Source: Achatina immaculata
Taxonomy: Eukaryota; Mollusca; Gastropoda; Stylommatophora; Achatinidae
Assembly (NCBI GenBank): GCA_009760885.1
Contig: CM019713.1
Span: forward strand, 81,486,540-81,550,539
Length of the DNA: 64,000 nt
Direction: 5' to 3'
This document shows, piece after piece, positions 11,866-22,912 of the stretch (positions are counted from its first letter, which is position 1; each line of letters opens with the position of its first letter). The position numbers were made by a program, and so were the translations under genes. The notes beneath the pieces were generated by a model. That model ran no database searches, was not told the DNA's origin, and saw only the letters and a program-made list of their open reading frames with translations.

Positions 11866-12236
11866 CATGTGCCGTGCCGACTGGCGTTGGCTATTATGCT
11901 TCTCCAGAGTACCCGATCCTTCATGCAGACCATCAATTCAGTTGGTGATCTCCTCTCACACCATCCCGTCAGACTGTCCAGTATCATTTCTCTTGGTATT
12001 CCTCTTGATCTTCTTCCTTCTATTTGTCCTGTTGTTATAATATTTTCAATGCCCCCTCTTCTCATTGCATGTCCTATGAAAGTACATTGTCTCTCTCTTA
12101 TCTTTTTCACAAGGTTTTTTTGTCTCTCAAGCTCTTCTCATACATTCTTCATTAGTTATTTTTGCTGCCCAGGGGATTCGCAACATTCTTCTAATAAACC
12201 ACATTTATATATATATAATATATATATATATATAAT
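11866..12236 (-). mobile_element. LINE-B 3' end, first of two tandem copies
   Basis: The minus strand encodes MKKIRERQCTFIGHAMRRGG, IENIITTGQIEGRRSRGIPR, EMILDSLTGWCERRSPTEL and LWRSIIANASRHGT, the C-terminus of an RTE-like LINE protein. A TA run borders the element (11820-11864). The whole unit is repeated once more 371 bp downstream with the same translated sequence. Confidence 0.92.
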
Positions 12237-12573
12237 CATGTGCCGTGCCGACTGGCGTTGGCTATTATGCTTCTCCAGAGTACCCGATCCTTCATGCAGA
12301 CCATCAATTCAGTTGGTGATCTCCTCTCACACCATCCCGTCAGACTGTCCAGTATCATTTCTCTTGGTATTCCTCTTGATCTTCTTCCTTCTATTTGTCC
12401 TGTTGTTATAATATTTTCAATGCCCCCTCTTCTCATTGCATGTCCTATGAAAGTACATTGTCTCTCTCTTATCTTTTTCACAAGGTTTTTTTGTCTCTCA
12501 AGCTCTTCTCATACATTCTTCATTAGTTATTTTTGCTGCCCAGGGGATTCGCAACATTCTTCTAATAAACCAC

Positions 12574-12607
<34 letters not shown>
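12237..12607 (-). mobile_element. LINE-B 3' end, second tandem copy
   Basis: Same encoded sequence as the copy at 11866-12236 and same TATA flank (here 12580-12620). It is a duplication of 371 bp rather than a second insertion, because both copies have the same ends. Confidence 0.92.
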
Positions 12608-12623
<16 letters not shown>

Positions 12624-12624
12624 A

Positions 12625-13250
12625 TTGGCTTGGATCTGTGTAGATAGAGGCAGTGGCCGGGCTGTGTCTTGTTCAGTTGAGCCTATGGATATTCTGTAAA
12701 TTCCTGTGTATTATGGTGATCGTTGGCTATATTTCTCTCGTGCCCACCTCATGTGGCGTAGATTATGTAGTTGTGCAGTGAGTTGTGATGTGGGTTTCTG
12801 TATTTAAGTATCAATATGCACATGCTTTTCAGTGTGATTTACAGATAACTTGAATGGGCAACATGTTTGATTTGTTATTGTGCTATAATGTAGATTGATC
12901 TTGTGCTGCAGCAACGCGGTTATATAGAGGATTGTCACGGCAGCGGTAGCTTCGTGGAATACGTGCCACTGCACATTAGATTTGTAGTGTGGGCTACGTG
13001 TCGGGCCAAGAGAGCCCGGGACCCCATGTCCATCAGGTTTTTCAATAATGCAATATGAGGAGTCATTATCATATGATGCCATGCTTAATTACCATTATAA
13101 TGACACCATATCCTGATGTCATGTTGATGTCAATGTCAGTTGTATGTGCTGTTGTGGAGTATAGTGAGATTAAAAGGTTGTGTCCTTAATTTCAGACTTG
13201 GTGATTTGTACTGCATGTCAGTATATTGTGTATTGATTAAATGCTCAGGA
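12625..13250 (+). repeat. Rep-X copy 1, unclassified dispersed repeat
   Basis: It shares ordered blocks with 21690-22350: GGCCGGGCT, a CATATGGAT/CCTATGGAT block, GCCCACCTCATGTGGCGTA, a GGGCTACGTGTCGGGCC block and CCATGTCCATCAGGTTTTTC. The copies are strongly diverged. No ORF is shared. The orientation is arbitrary. Confidence 0.6.
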
Positions 13251-13735
13251 TTTATGCATAATTACCATACAATATAGCAAGGAGGGGAGAACCTGGGTTG
13301 GCGGTCATGATGGGGGAGCTAGGTTGGCCTCGAGTAAGGTTGTACATCGTCAGGGTGCCAGGGATTGTTGATCTGTAACCATCCTGAGAAAATATATTCC
13401 TCCCAATAGTTATAAATGTAAACTTGCACCAAACAAGTTTTACAAAGGTCTTCATTGCGGTCAGGACAGCCTCATGTCTGATCTCCCCTCACCACATCTT
13501 AGAACTTTTGTAGCAGTCAGCACAGACACTACCAGCGCCTCCGTCAAACTCCGTGGCAGACTTCCTAGAATTTTGCACAACCATCAGGCCATCTTGTCTG
13601 TTGTTTCTGGGATTTTAATCTGCCAAGAATATTTTTTTTAAAGTGTGCGACAAATCTCAAGAAGGTTCAGTCGCATTCCTAGAAGACAGAGGAATTTGTT
13701 AGTTGAGGATCCATGAGGAAAAAGTCCTGTTACTT
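13251..13735. other. Intronic stretch, nothing recognised
   Basis: No ORF, RNA or shared repeat is recognised. Confidence 0.4.
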
Positions 13736-13815
13736 CTGGTGGGATTCGAACTAAAAGCCTTCAACCCGAGACGAACGTCTGACTCCGCTACCACGTATGT
13801 CCTAAAAAAAAAAAG
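13736..13815 (-). mobile_element. SINE-S4, tRNA-like head (minus)
   Basis: On the minus strand, TAGCGGAGTCAGACGTTCGT resembles a tRNA A-box/anticodon region and AGTTCGAATCCCACC is a good B box and T-loop. A poly-T/A run lies at the head side (13804-13813). Only the head is clear. Confidence 0.55.
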
Positions 13816-13854
13816 ATGGCTACACAAGCAGTATAGTCCTCGTCTCCCTCAGTT

Positions 13855-13985
13855 TTGGACTGTTTGAAGTCAGTCACGCTACACTGGATCATATCCTGTC
13901 CTGGACTGGTCGAAGTCCGCCACGCTTCACTGGATCATGTCCTGGAGTGGTTGAAGTCAGTCACGCCACACTGGATCATATCTAC
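13855..13985. repeat. About 50-bp tandem repeat, 3 units
   Basis: GAAGTCAGTCACGCTACACTGGATCATATC recurs three times at spacings of roughly 50-55 bp with single-base changes. Confidence 0.75.
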
Positions 13986-14184
13986 CAATGGTTATTCGAC
14001 ACGCAGTGTTGAGAAGAAACTGTCTTCGAAGACCATAGAATATCTGCGTATAGTAAGAATCTCAGGGGATTTCATCACATTCTCGGCTGTCACTAAGTGC
14101 AGGATAACACAAGATATCACGTACAGGTCCCGTAGAATACAGTCACAGCGGGTCAGTAGAATAAGGAACAATCAGAAAAGAACA

Positions 14185-14321
<137 letters not shown>

Positions 14322-14331
14322 CTAGACCTAC

Positions 14332-14494
14332 CTGTGTAAGAGTCATCTTAGTAATGATAGCCAACATGATCTTCTCTCCTTTGGTCGGGTAGGGGTTCTT
14401 TCTGTGCTCGTACAGCCAAGCTTTCAGGGTGTTCGTGTTCTCTCTGGTAGCGTTCTTCCTGCGAGCGGCACTGTTGATATCCATGGCGCCATAT
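14332..14494 (-). CDS. Irx: Iroquois homeodomain, helices 1-2 (fourth visible exon)
   Basis: The exon encodes [19 protein letters not shown], then [19 protein letters not shown] and [16 protein letters not shown]. This is the first 47 residues of the 63-residue TALE homeodomain, including the NPYPT loop between helices 1 and 2, preceded by the YGAMD motif typical of Iroquois proteins. The acceptor is TTCTCAG|A and the donor is ACACAG|GTAGGT. The exon ends between homeodomain positions 44 (Gln) and 45 (Val), an intron position common among homeobox genes. A GATA microsatellite starts about 11 bases inside the downstream intron. Confidence 0.97.
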
Positions 14495-14816
14495 CTGAGA
14501 ACAGAACAAGGGGAAAAGAACCAAGTTAGTTGTTGTAACTGTTTGTGTGATGTCTGTCTTCGCAGCTATGGCCACAGTTACAAAGAGCGTCTAAAGAAGT
14601 AAGGAAGGAAAAAGACAATGGAGATGCTCCGAATACCGAATTCGAATTCTTTTTCAGCCGAATACTCAAAAGAAAATTGGAATGGAGGGAAAAAAAGTGG
14701 TGTAAGCTTAAACTAATGTCTCCATTGTGTTGCTCAAGTTTTGAAGTGAAATAGTGTACACGTAGCTCATATTAGATCACACAAGGAACTCAAAGTTAGA
14801 ATTTGTAATTTATAAT

Positions 14817-14858
14817 TAGTCTTCTTCTTCTTCTTCTTCTTCTTCTTCGTCTTTTCCC

Positions 14859-14890
<32 letters not shown>

Positions 14891-15430
14891 TTCTTCCTCT
14901 TCTTCTTCTTCTTATTCTTCTTCTTCTTCTTCTTCTTTTCCCTCTTCTTCTTCTTCTTCTTTTCCCTCTTCTTCTTCTTCTTCTTTTCCCTCTTCTTCTT
15001 CTTCTTCTTTTCCCTCTTCTTCTTCTTTTTTTCTTCTTCTTCTTTTCCCTCTTCTTTTTCTTCTTCTTCTTCTTCCTCTTCTTCTTCTTCCTCTTCTTCT
15101 TTTCCCTCTTCTTCTTCTTCCTCTTCTTCTTCTTCTTTTTTTCCCTCTTCTTCTTCTTCTTCTTCTTTTTCTTCTTCTTTTCCCTCTTCTTCTTCTTCTT
15201 CTTCTTTTTCTTCTTTTCCCTCTTCCTCTTCTTCTTCTTCTTCTTCTTTTCCCTCTTCCTCTTCTTCTTCTTCTTCTTTTCACTTTTCCTCTTCTTCTTT
15301 TTCTTCTTTTCCCTCCTCCTCTTCTTCTTCTTCTTCTTTTCCCTCTTCCTCTTCTTCTTCTTCTTTTCCCTCTTCTTCTTCTTCTTTTCCCTCTTCCTCT
15401 TCTTCTTCTTCTTCCTTTTCTTCTGCTTCT
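14817..15430. repeat. (TTC)n-rich pyrimidine tract, about 610 bp
   Basis: An almost uninterrupted pyrimidine strand built from CTTCTT units with TTTTCCCTCTTC interruptions recurring every 18-36 bp. It immediately precedes Rep-K copy A. Such a tract could form triplex structures, which is an inference. Confidence 0.95.
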
Positions 15431-15439
15431 TCTTCTGTG

Positions 15440-16660
15440 TAGCTGCCTACTGCTGTTCCTTGCAGCCGATGCGGCGAAGATGTTGAGTCACATCATCCTG
15501 TCGGTTTGTGAGCGTGTCATGGCGGCTATTTTTTCCCTTTAGTCTCTGAGGGAAGTTAAGAAGCAGGGGAAGGAACATACAATACTTCTTTATCATACTC
15601 CATCACCATGGAGGAACTATGGCGATTCCTCGCCCGCCAGCCAGGCTAAGTCTTTTGTTGCAGGTAGGAACAGTGAGATGGGACTGGATCTTGGTCAGCC
15701 GCCAACCCTGATTTAAGCATTTCAACTATGGTCCGCCAACCCTGATTTAAACATTTCAACTATGGTCCGCCAACCCTAATTTAAGCATTTCAACTATGGT
15801 CCGCCAACCCTAATTTAAGCATTTCAACTATGGTCCGCCAACCCTAATTTAAGCATTTCAACTATGGTCCACTAACCCTGATTTAATCATTTCAACTATG
15901 GTCCACTAACCCTGATTTAATCATTTCAACTATGGTCCGCCAACCCTAATTTAAACATTTCAACTATGGTCCGCCAACCCTAATTTAAGCATTTCAACTA
16001 TGGTCCACTAACCCTGATTTAATCATTTCAACTATGGTCAGCCAACCTTGATTTAAGTATATCGGCCATGAGCCGCCAACCCTGATTTAAGCATATCAGT
16101 CATGAGCCGACAACCCTGATTTAAGCATATCAGCCATGAGCCGACAACCCTGATTTAAGCATATCGGCCATGAGCCGACAGCCATGATTTAAGCATATCA
16201 GTCATGAGCTGACAACCCTGATTTAAGCATATCAGATATGAGCCGACAACCCTGATTTAAGCATATCAGCCATGAGCCGACAACCCTGATTTAAGCATAT
16301 CAGCCATGAGCCGACAGCCACGATTTAAACATATCAGATATGGGACGCCAACCCTGATTTAAGCGTGTCAGCTATGAGGCTATGAGCTGCCAACCCTGAT
16401 TTAAGCATATCAGATATGGGCTGCCAACCCTGATTTAAGCATATCAGATATAGGCTGCCAACCTTGATTTAAGCATATCAGATATGGGCTGCCAACCTGA
16501 TGTAAGCAAATCAGCTATGGGCCACCAATTCTTATTTAAGCATATCAGCTAAGGGCCGGCAACCCTGATTTAAGTATATCAGTTAAGGGCTGCCAACATA
16601 TCAGCTAAGGCTGCCAACCCTGATTTAAGTATATCAGCTATGGGCCTCTGACAGCCAAGG
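15440..16660 (+). mobile_element. Rep-K copy A, with expanded 34-bp array
   Basis: The core (15440-15705) carries GCAGCCGATGCGGCGAAGAT, GATGTTGAG, CATGGCGGCTATTTTTTC, AATACTTCTTTATCATACTC and GGACTGGATCTTGGTCAGC. From 15704 follow about 27 units of 34 bp containing GCCAACCCTGATTTAAGCAT and TCAACTATGG or TCAGCCATGAG. The unit type changes part way along, near 16050. It ends near TGACAGCCAAGGTGGCC. Confidence 0.85.
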
Positions 16661-16689
16661 TGGCCATTGTATTCCACTCCCGCTCCGCA

Positions 16690-16726
16690 ACTACCCCACC
16701 CCCACCCCCCCCCCCCCCCCCCCCCC
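16690..16726. repeat. Poly-C run
   Basis: A C-rich run just after the Rep-K copy A array. Confidence 0.9.
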
Positions 16727-17195
16727 GATTATCTCTACACATGAGTAAATAACAATATTATGCATATGAAGCAATGTATTTGTATATTTCAGAGTTAAAT
16801 ATCTAATTGTAATTTTAGAGTTCCTTTTATATTCATACATTTAGACATCACTCATGCATATATAATCGATATACTATTCGTATTCGGCCAGAATAGAAAA
16901 TTAAATGTTTATATATACCCGAATACCTAAAAACTCGGTATTCGGTGCATCTCAGGTAGAAATAATAGCCAGTATCACTAGACGCTTATGAAAGTGCGAA
17001 ATAGAAGCAACATATAATATGTGGTCTCTGATAAGCTTGTGATGTTGACTGTGGGAAGAGAGATGACGAAAGTCTTCAGAGAAAGTTCAGAATCACAGAA
17101 GATAAAGAGTTAGAGAACTTGACAAGCACAGGACACTCAAGGGTTAAAGAAGAAGGGAAAAAAAATGTAATGAACGAAAGAGTACTCATACTTAC

Positions 17196-17308
17196 GCGTT
17201 GGAGTAAGGGTATGGTGACACGCCAGTGGGGTCGTAGGGGTAACAACCCGGGGTCTGGCCTATTCCACGCCATGTCTCGCCGGCCTCTTTCAGTTCGTAT
17301 GGGGTATT
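17196..17308 (-). CDS. Irx: Iroquois homeobox protein, third visible coding exon
   Basis: The exon encodes NTPYELKEAGETWRGIGQT followed by PGCYPYDPTGVSPYPYSN. The (N)PYELKE...WRGI...GCYPYDP pattern is a recognisable Iroquois block just before the homeodomain. The acceptor is ATATTCAG|AAT, preceded by a TATATA-rich tract, and the donor is AACGC|GTAAGT. The exon starts in phase 0 and ends in phase 2 (GC), completing an Ala codon with the first base of the next exon. Length is 113 bp. Confidence 0.92.
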
Positions 17309-17384
17309 CTGAATATATATAAACATGAATTTTCAGACTTGAGGGAAAAAAAATAGTAACAAAAAGAAATAACACCACGTGAAA

Positions 17385-17880
17385 CAATAACGAACTAGCA
17401 ACAAGGCATGCGATAGTTTAACAAAAGTGAAATTAAGTCAAAAGATAAAAAGAAATAAGACAATGACAAACGCTAGCCAAGAAGAAAGGCATCAAGTCAA
17501 GCGATAACAATAACAAAAAAAAAAGCAACCAAGTCAACCGATAACAAGAAATGATGTCGGGTCAGGTGATAACAAAATAACGGTATTAAGAAAACGATAA
17601 CCAAAAAAAAAAATGATACACACACACAAACGACATACAAAAAAAAAAAACAAAAAAATAAGACAAGCAATAATAAAGAGTAAAACAAAAAGTCCACCAA
17701 TAACAAAGAATAACAACTCAGACGATAACAAGAAATGATATAAACACACAAACAGTAACAAAAATGACAACAAGGTAAGCGATAACAAAAATAACGCAAG
17801 GGTAATAGATAACAAAAATGAAATCAGTGCAAACTATAAGTGACAGCAGGCAAATAATAACTAAATCAAACGATAGCACT
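17385..17880. repeat. Degenerate A-rich repeat with GATAACAA motif
   Basis: Diverged units of about 25-28 bp with the core CGATAACAA(A/G)AAATGA, preceded by AAGTCA. About 15 motifs are visible. Confidence 0.65.
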
Positions 17881-17899
17881 ATATATATATATATATATC

Positions 17900-18430
17900 G
17901 CTTTTCAGAAAGTAAAACAACCAAAGAAGCTGTGGAGAGGAACAGACACAATTACAAAAATAATAAGATTTCTAAGGGCATACATGTTTCCAGTCGCAAC
18001 ATATGCCTGTGAGACTTAGACACTTAACAAAACAGCTGAGAAACACATAAATGCCTTTGAATGTAAATGCTACAGAAGAGTTCTTCAAATATCATGGACA
18101 CAAAAAAGAACAACTATATCCGTGTTACAAGAACTTAATATTGAAGAAGGCTGGCTAGTAAAGAGGATTAAACAGAGAAAACTTAAATATTTTGGACACA
18201 TTAAACGCCATGATAATCTAGAGAAGACCGTCTTGGAATGATACATAATGGGAAAAGAAAGAGAAGAAGACCAAGGCGAAGATGGCTGCAAGACATCGTT
18301 GATGATCTGCAAATGGATGCATCAGCAGCAGGGCATCTTGCTCACAACCGAGAGGCCTACAGTAGAGCTGTTAGGGCGGCAAAGTTCCGCAAGGGACATG
18401 GAAATGAATGAATTATATATATATATATAA
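17900..18430 (+). mobile_element. LINE-C copy, 3' end, 5'-truncated
   Basis: Broken frames encode TYACET*TLNKTAEKHINAF, CKCYRRVLQISWTQKRT, VKRIKQRKLKYFGHIKRHDN, LEKTVLE*YIMGK, DDLQMDASAAG and AKFRKGHGNE. It ends GGGACATGGAAATGAATGAA followed by TA repeats. Six copies of this family are present. Confidence 0.9.
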
Positions 18431-18439
18431 CACTAAGTG

Positions 18440-18565
18440 AAATGATAACAGAAGAAAAAGGGGAGAGAGAGACAGAGAGAGGGAGAAAGAGAGGGAGAGA
18501 GAGGGAGAGGGAGAGAGAGGGAGAGAGAGGGAGTGGGAGAGAGGGGGAGAGAGAGGGAGAGAAAT
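18440..18565. repeat. GA-rich microsatellite
   Basis: Purine-only tract of GAGAGAGG and GGGAGAGA units. Confidence 0.9.
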
Positions 18566-18722
18566 ACAAATTGATTTTATTTTCTATAAGCACTGATATT
18601 CTTTCTGTATTCAGGGCATCGTCTGGTTCGCATTTCGTTTTATATTCATAAACTCGAAGCCATCGCAACCCAACGTAACAAAAGCTGTCTATGAAAAGTT
18701 CGTAGAAAATGGACTAAAGTAA

Positions 18723-19030
18723 ACATCATCATCATCATCATCATCATCAGGTGCCGTACCGACTGGCGTTGGCTATTATGCTTCTCCAGAGTACACGACC
18801 CTTCATGCAGGCCATCAGCTCAGTTGGTGATCTCCTCTCACACCATCCCGTCAGACTGTCCAGTATCATTTCTCATGGTATTCCTCTTGATCTTCTTCCT
18901 TCTATTTTTCCTGTTGTTATAATATTTTCAATGCCCCCTCTTCTCATTGCATGTCCTATGAAAGTACATTGTCTCTCTCTCTTATCTTTTTGACAATATT
19001 TTTTTTTATTTCTCCAGCTCTTCTCCTACA
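18723..19030 (-). mobile_element. LINE-B 3' end (minus) with (GAT)n tail
   Basis: Same encoded C-terminus as the other LINE-B copies, from the Trp-Arg-Ser-Ile end back to the KKIRERQC region. The plus-strand ATC run at 18724-18750 is its 3' tail. Confidence 0.9.
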
Positions 19031-20124
19031 AAGTCAACATTCACATTATAAAATATTAAGTGTCTCATTACCAATTTGTTACTAGAATAAAAATATTTTT
19101 AAAAAACGCAAAAAAGACATATGGTGGAATAACAACATTGTCAAAATAAACATCATAAACCCTAAAAAAAAAACCAAAACAAAAATCTGTTGGAGCTGTC
19201 TGTCAGACGTGAGGATAGTTCTATTCGTTCATGCTGAACTAGAGGAAAACATGTCTGATGTTGGCAATTCATAAAATTATTAAAATCACGTGTGCCTACA
19301 TCGAGATCTGAGATTTATCTCAAGAAGGTTATGCAAGGATCGTGCCAGAAATTGAATGGCAGGACGGGGTATCTCATGCTGTCCCATTTTCTCATGCCGT
19401 CCCATTATCTCATGCTGTCCCATTACCTCGTGCTGTCCCATTATCTCATGCCATCACATTATCTCAATCAACTCTTAGGCTTCTGAGATTCATGACCCAG
19501 AGGGACCCACCCCTATTACAGAGTCAGAAGTCTAAAAGGGACCTGAGGGGATGGGGGAGAGGGGGGGGGGAGTGCTTCTCTGATGATCTGAGGATTTGTG
19601 TTCTTGTTTTGCTCTCTACAACACATCGTTTCCCGCACATTCGAGTTTCTTAAATTTGTTGTGTTTCGTTTTTCTTTCGTGTTTTTTGTTTGTTTTGTTT
19701 TGTTTTGTTTTGTTTTGAAATTGTAACATTTTTACCCTGGGGACTCTTTGGTCGAATCGTTGGCAGTCCTACAACTGTAACATGCAGTGGCGGATTATCT
19801 ATTAGGTTTAAGCCAGGGGCCAAACAGGAGTGGGAGGGGGGGGGGGAAGCAGACATCTTGGAAAAAATGCACCTATAGACTTCTGTTATATATTAGGAGA
19901 TGAACTGTATAGTTCGGAGAAGGGCCCGTTTTCAGTTTAGCCCAGGGCCCATTTTCATTTTAGCCTAGGGCTCCTTTTCAGCTTAGTTTAGGGCCCTGGA
20001 TGATGGTTAATCCGTTGTTGCATACGTCTAGATTTTTTCGTCTTTTCCAAGTTTAGGCTACGTGGATGTGCTTTGTATGAATTAGACGAAAGCCGAAATG
20101 ATATAACTGTATGGTCGTTAATGA
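19031..20124. other. Intronic stretch with short tandem motifs
   Basis: It holds a 19-20-bp repeat (CATTATCTCATGCTGTCC, about 5 units, 19370-19465), short G runs (19560, 19840), a TTTTG run (19690-19717) and a roughly 27-bp repeat with GGGCCCATTTTCAGTTTAG (19920-20005). No gene is recognised. Confidence 0.6.
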
Positions 20125-20350
20125 ATAGTATTGCCTTGTCTTGTCCTTGTCTTGTCCTGTCTTGTCTTGTCTTGTTTTGTCTTGTCTTGTCCTGTCTTGT
20201 CTTGTCTTGTCCTGTCCTGTCCTGTCTTGTCTTGTCTTGTCCTGTCTTGTCTTGTCCTGTCTTGTCTGTCTTGTCTTGTCCTGTCCTGTCCTGTCCAGTC
20301 TTGTCTTGTCCTGTCTTGTCCTGTCCTGTCTTGTCTTGTCTTGTCTTGTT
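20125..20350. repeat. (TGTCT/TGTCC)n pentanucleotide repeat
   Basis: About 45 units mixing CTTGT and CCTGT pentamers. It immediately precedes Rep-K copy B. Confidence 0.95.
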
Positions 20351-20354
20351 TTCT

Positions 20355-20725
20355 GTTTAACTGGCACTGCGAGCTGGTGCTCAGTGCAGCCGATGATGTG
20401 AAGATGTTGAGAGACAGCCTCGCATGGGCTTGAGAGTGAGTTGTGGTAGCTATTTTGCTCAGTCCCTAAGTGAAGCAGAAAAGCAGGGGGGTGTATGTGT
20501 GCAATACTTCTTTAACAGACTCCACCACCAAGGGGACTATGCCGTTCCCTGCCCTGTTAGCCAGGCTTGGTCTGTTACTAAAGGGGATATCAACAGAGAG
20601 GTGGGACAGGGTCTTGATCAGCTATAGCTCGCCAACTCTAGCTCCAGCATGTCAGCTATGGTGGCTGACTGACAGAATGGACAGCTTTTCCCAACCCGCA
20701 CCACCCAACTCACAGCCCGTCCCAC
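20355..20725 (+). mobile_element. Rep-K copy B
   Basis: It shares CAGCCGATGATGTGAAGATG, GTAGCTATTTTGCTCAGTCC, CAATACTTCTTTAACAGACT, CCACCACCAAGGGGACTATG and GGGACAGGGTCTTGATCAGC with the other copies. Only one or two array-like units follow (CAGCATGTCAGCTATGG). Confidence 0.88.
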
Positions 20726-20754
20726 TTTTTTTACGAAAATAAGCTGTTCTTATC

Positions 20755-20910
20755 TTGGCAACATAACAATAATAATAAGAGTAACAAAAATACTAATATA
20801 GCAGTAATAATAATAACAACACAGTAGTAATAATAATAATAGTAATAGTAAAAATAATAAAAAAATATAACAATAATAATATAGTAATAGTAATAATAGT
20901 AACAGTGGTC
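20755..20910. repeat. AAT-rich microsatellite
   Basis: Imperfect AATAATAAT runs with AGTAATAGT interruptions. Confidence 0.8.
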
Positions 20911-21689
20911 CTAACCATGCGCATTTGTAAATGGTTCTTAATTCTTTCTTTGTTGAACTCTCACTTGTCATTTCTTGATCACTTTCAGTATCACCTTCAC
21001 AATCTACCCCATGACCTGGGACACAGGTGAAAGCATAAATTGAACTTGACTTCTGGTGACCGGCCTCTGTGTCTACGCTCAGCCTTGTCAAAGTAGACAT
21101 CTGGACCAGATTGACGTTCCCTACTGCTAAGACGAAGATAAACTAGACCTGGGATGTCCAACTTCGGTGACCTCAAAGGCCACAACTGGATGCGGAAATG
21201 GAGTGACAGGTCGCATGTAAATCAACTACTTTTGTTTTGCCAACTTCCACATACACAACAGAAAAAGTGACGGTTACGGAGTAAAGGTCACGTGATTGTA
21301 TTTAATCACTTTTCCAGGCCTTTCAAACAATTTTATATCCAGAGGATGAAAAACTGCCGGACGTATCAGCAAGGACTCTTTTGTGAGTCCCGATAGGAAT
21401 GTGGCTTGGGAGATGAGATCAAGCAGGCCGTAGTATGAAAAAGTTTGGTAACATCTGACACAAAAGACCTATTTAATTGTGCATTTTGTGTAGAGTTTCT
21501 TTTGGAGCTCACTAGGGATATGCATCAAGTGTACCTTCAGACACTAGAAATTACATTAAGATATCTGTAACACAGAGATAAGAGAAATGGCAAGTGCTTT
21601 ATTACATCTATCAAGGCACATTTTGTTTCTGTTTTTCATACTAGTGTGGACGGTCCGCGTGTGAAGTACGATTAATCATATTCTTGCAT
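20911..21689. other. Intronic stretch, nothing recognised
   Basis: No gene or shared repeat is recognised. Confidence 0.4.
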
Positions 21690-22029
21690 GATTCGTGTCA
21701 GAGGCATGGCCGGGCTAGGCTCTGTTTTTCCTTGTGCATATGGATCTTGTTGTAATTCTCTCTTATAGTATGTGTTAAGGACGTCTGATTATTTGGTTAT
21801 GATTTCTGCCCGTGCTCACCTCATGTGGTGTAAGTTTTTGGGCAGTGTGGAATAAAATGTGATGTAGGTGTCGAGCCAGTATGTGTAGTGATGTAATTGC
21901 TGTTGAAGGTTAAATTCTATTAATAGTTAAAGTTGTAATGATACAGGTATGTTATTAGAAGGCAATTGCTTATCAAATATGTATGATTTCATTTTGAGCA
22001 TTATTCATATTGGATTAGTATTGTATCTG

Positions 22030-22074
<45 letters not shown>

Positions 22075-22350
22075 GCTTGTGTTCATATTCATTTTTGTCA
22101 TGTATGCCATTTGCAGCTACGGCTGCAAGGTTTAAGTGCGATTGCACACATGTTCCTACTGGGGCTGCGTGTAAGGGCTCAAAGAGTTCTAGGACATGTG
22201 TCCATTAAGTTCATCGTATTAATATTGCATGCCAGTCAATGCTCATTATTATATGCTATTATGTTTAAGTATTATGCTCTGCATCTTCAGCCTCAATGAT
22301 TCTTGATCGTGAATTTTCCATATCATTCATTAATGTTGTCTTGTCGTTAA
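21690..22350 (+). repeat. Rep-X copy 2, unclassified dispersed repeat
   Basis: Blocks shared in order with 12625-13250, including GGCCGGGCT, CATATGGATCTTG, GCTCACCTCATGTGGTGTA, GGGGCTGCGTGTAAGGGCTC and ATGTGTCCATTAAGTTC. A TA run sits inside at 22035-22072. Confidence 0.6.
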
Positions 22351-22382
22351 CTATAATGGAGATACATGGAAGGAAATTAAAA

Positions 22383-22912
22383 GGAGGACATCTATAGCTC
22401 TTCAGAAAATAAAACAACTAAAGAAGCTGTGAAGAGGAACAGACAGAACTACAAAAATAAGATTTTTAAGGGCATGCATCCTTCCCATCGCAACATATGC
22501 CTGTGAGACCTGGACACATAACAAAACAGCCGAGAAACACATAAATGCCTTTGAATGTAAATGCTACAGAAGAATTCTTCAAATATCATGGACACAAAAA
22601 AGAACAAATATATCCATACTACAAGAACTTAATATTGAAGAAAAAGTAAAGCGGATTAAAGAGAGAAAACTTAAATATTTTGGACACAATAAACGTCATG
22701 ATAATCTAGAGAAGTCCGTCTTGGAAGGGTACATAATGAGAAAAAGAAAGAGAGGATGACACAAACGAAGATGGCTGCAAGACATCGTTGACGATCTGCA
22801 AATGGATGCAGCAGCGGCAGGCCATCTTGCTCACAACCGAGAGGCCTACAGGAGTGCTGTTAGGGAGGCAAAGTTCCTCAAGGGACATGCAAATGAATGA
22901 ATGAATGAATAG
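22383..22912 (+). mobile_element. LINE-C copy with (GAAT)n tail
   Basis: Encodes, with frameshifts, TYACETWTHNKTAEKHINAF, KRIKERKLKYFGHNKRHDN and DDLQMDAAAAGHLAHNREAY. The 3' end GGGACATGCAAATGAATGAA runs into GAAT units. Confidence 0.92.

Larger units (their letters stand above)
14619..16955. mobile_element. hAT-like terminal inverted repeat pair around 2.3 kb
   Basis: The left end reads GAGATGCTCCGAATACCGAA (14621) and the right end, reverse complemented, reads GAGATGCACCGAATACCGAG. These differ at two positions of 20 and resemble the GATGCACCGAAT-type ends of hAT elements. CGAATAC/GTATTCGG motifs recur near both ends. The inside holds no transposase; it holds the (TTC)n run, Rep-K copy A and its array. 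I could not find a convincing 8-bp target duplication. Confidence 0.55.

Noticed and set aside
14912..15283. Arg/Lys/Glu-rich ORF on the minus strand
   Set aside because: Translation of a (GAA)n tract.
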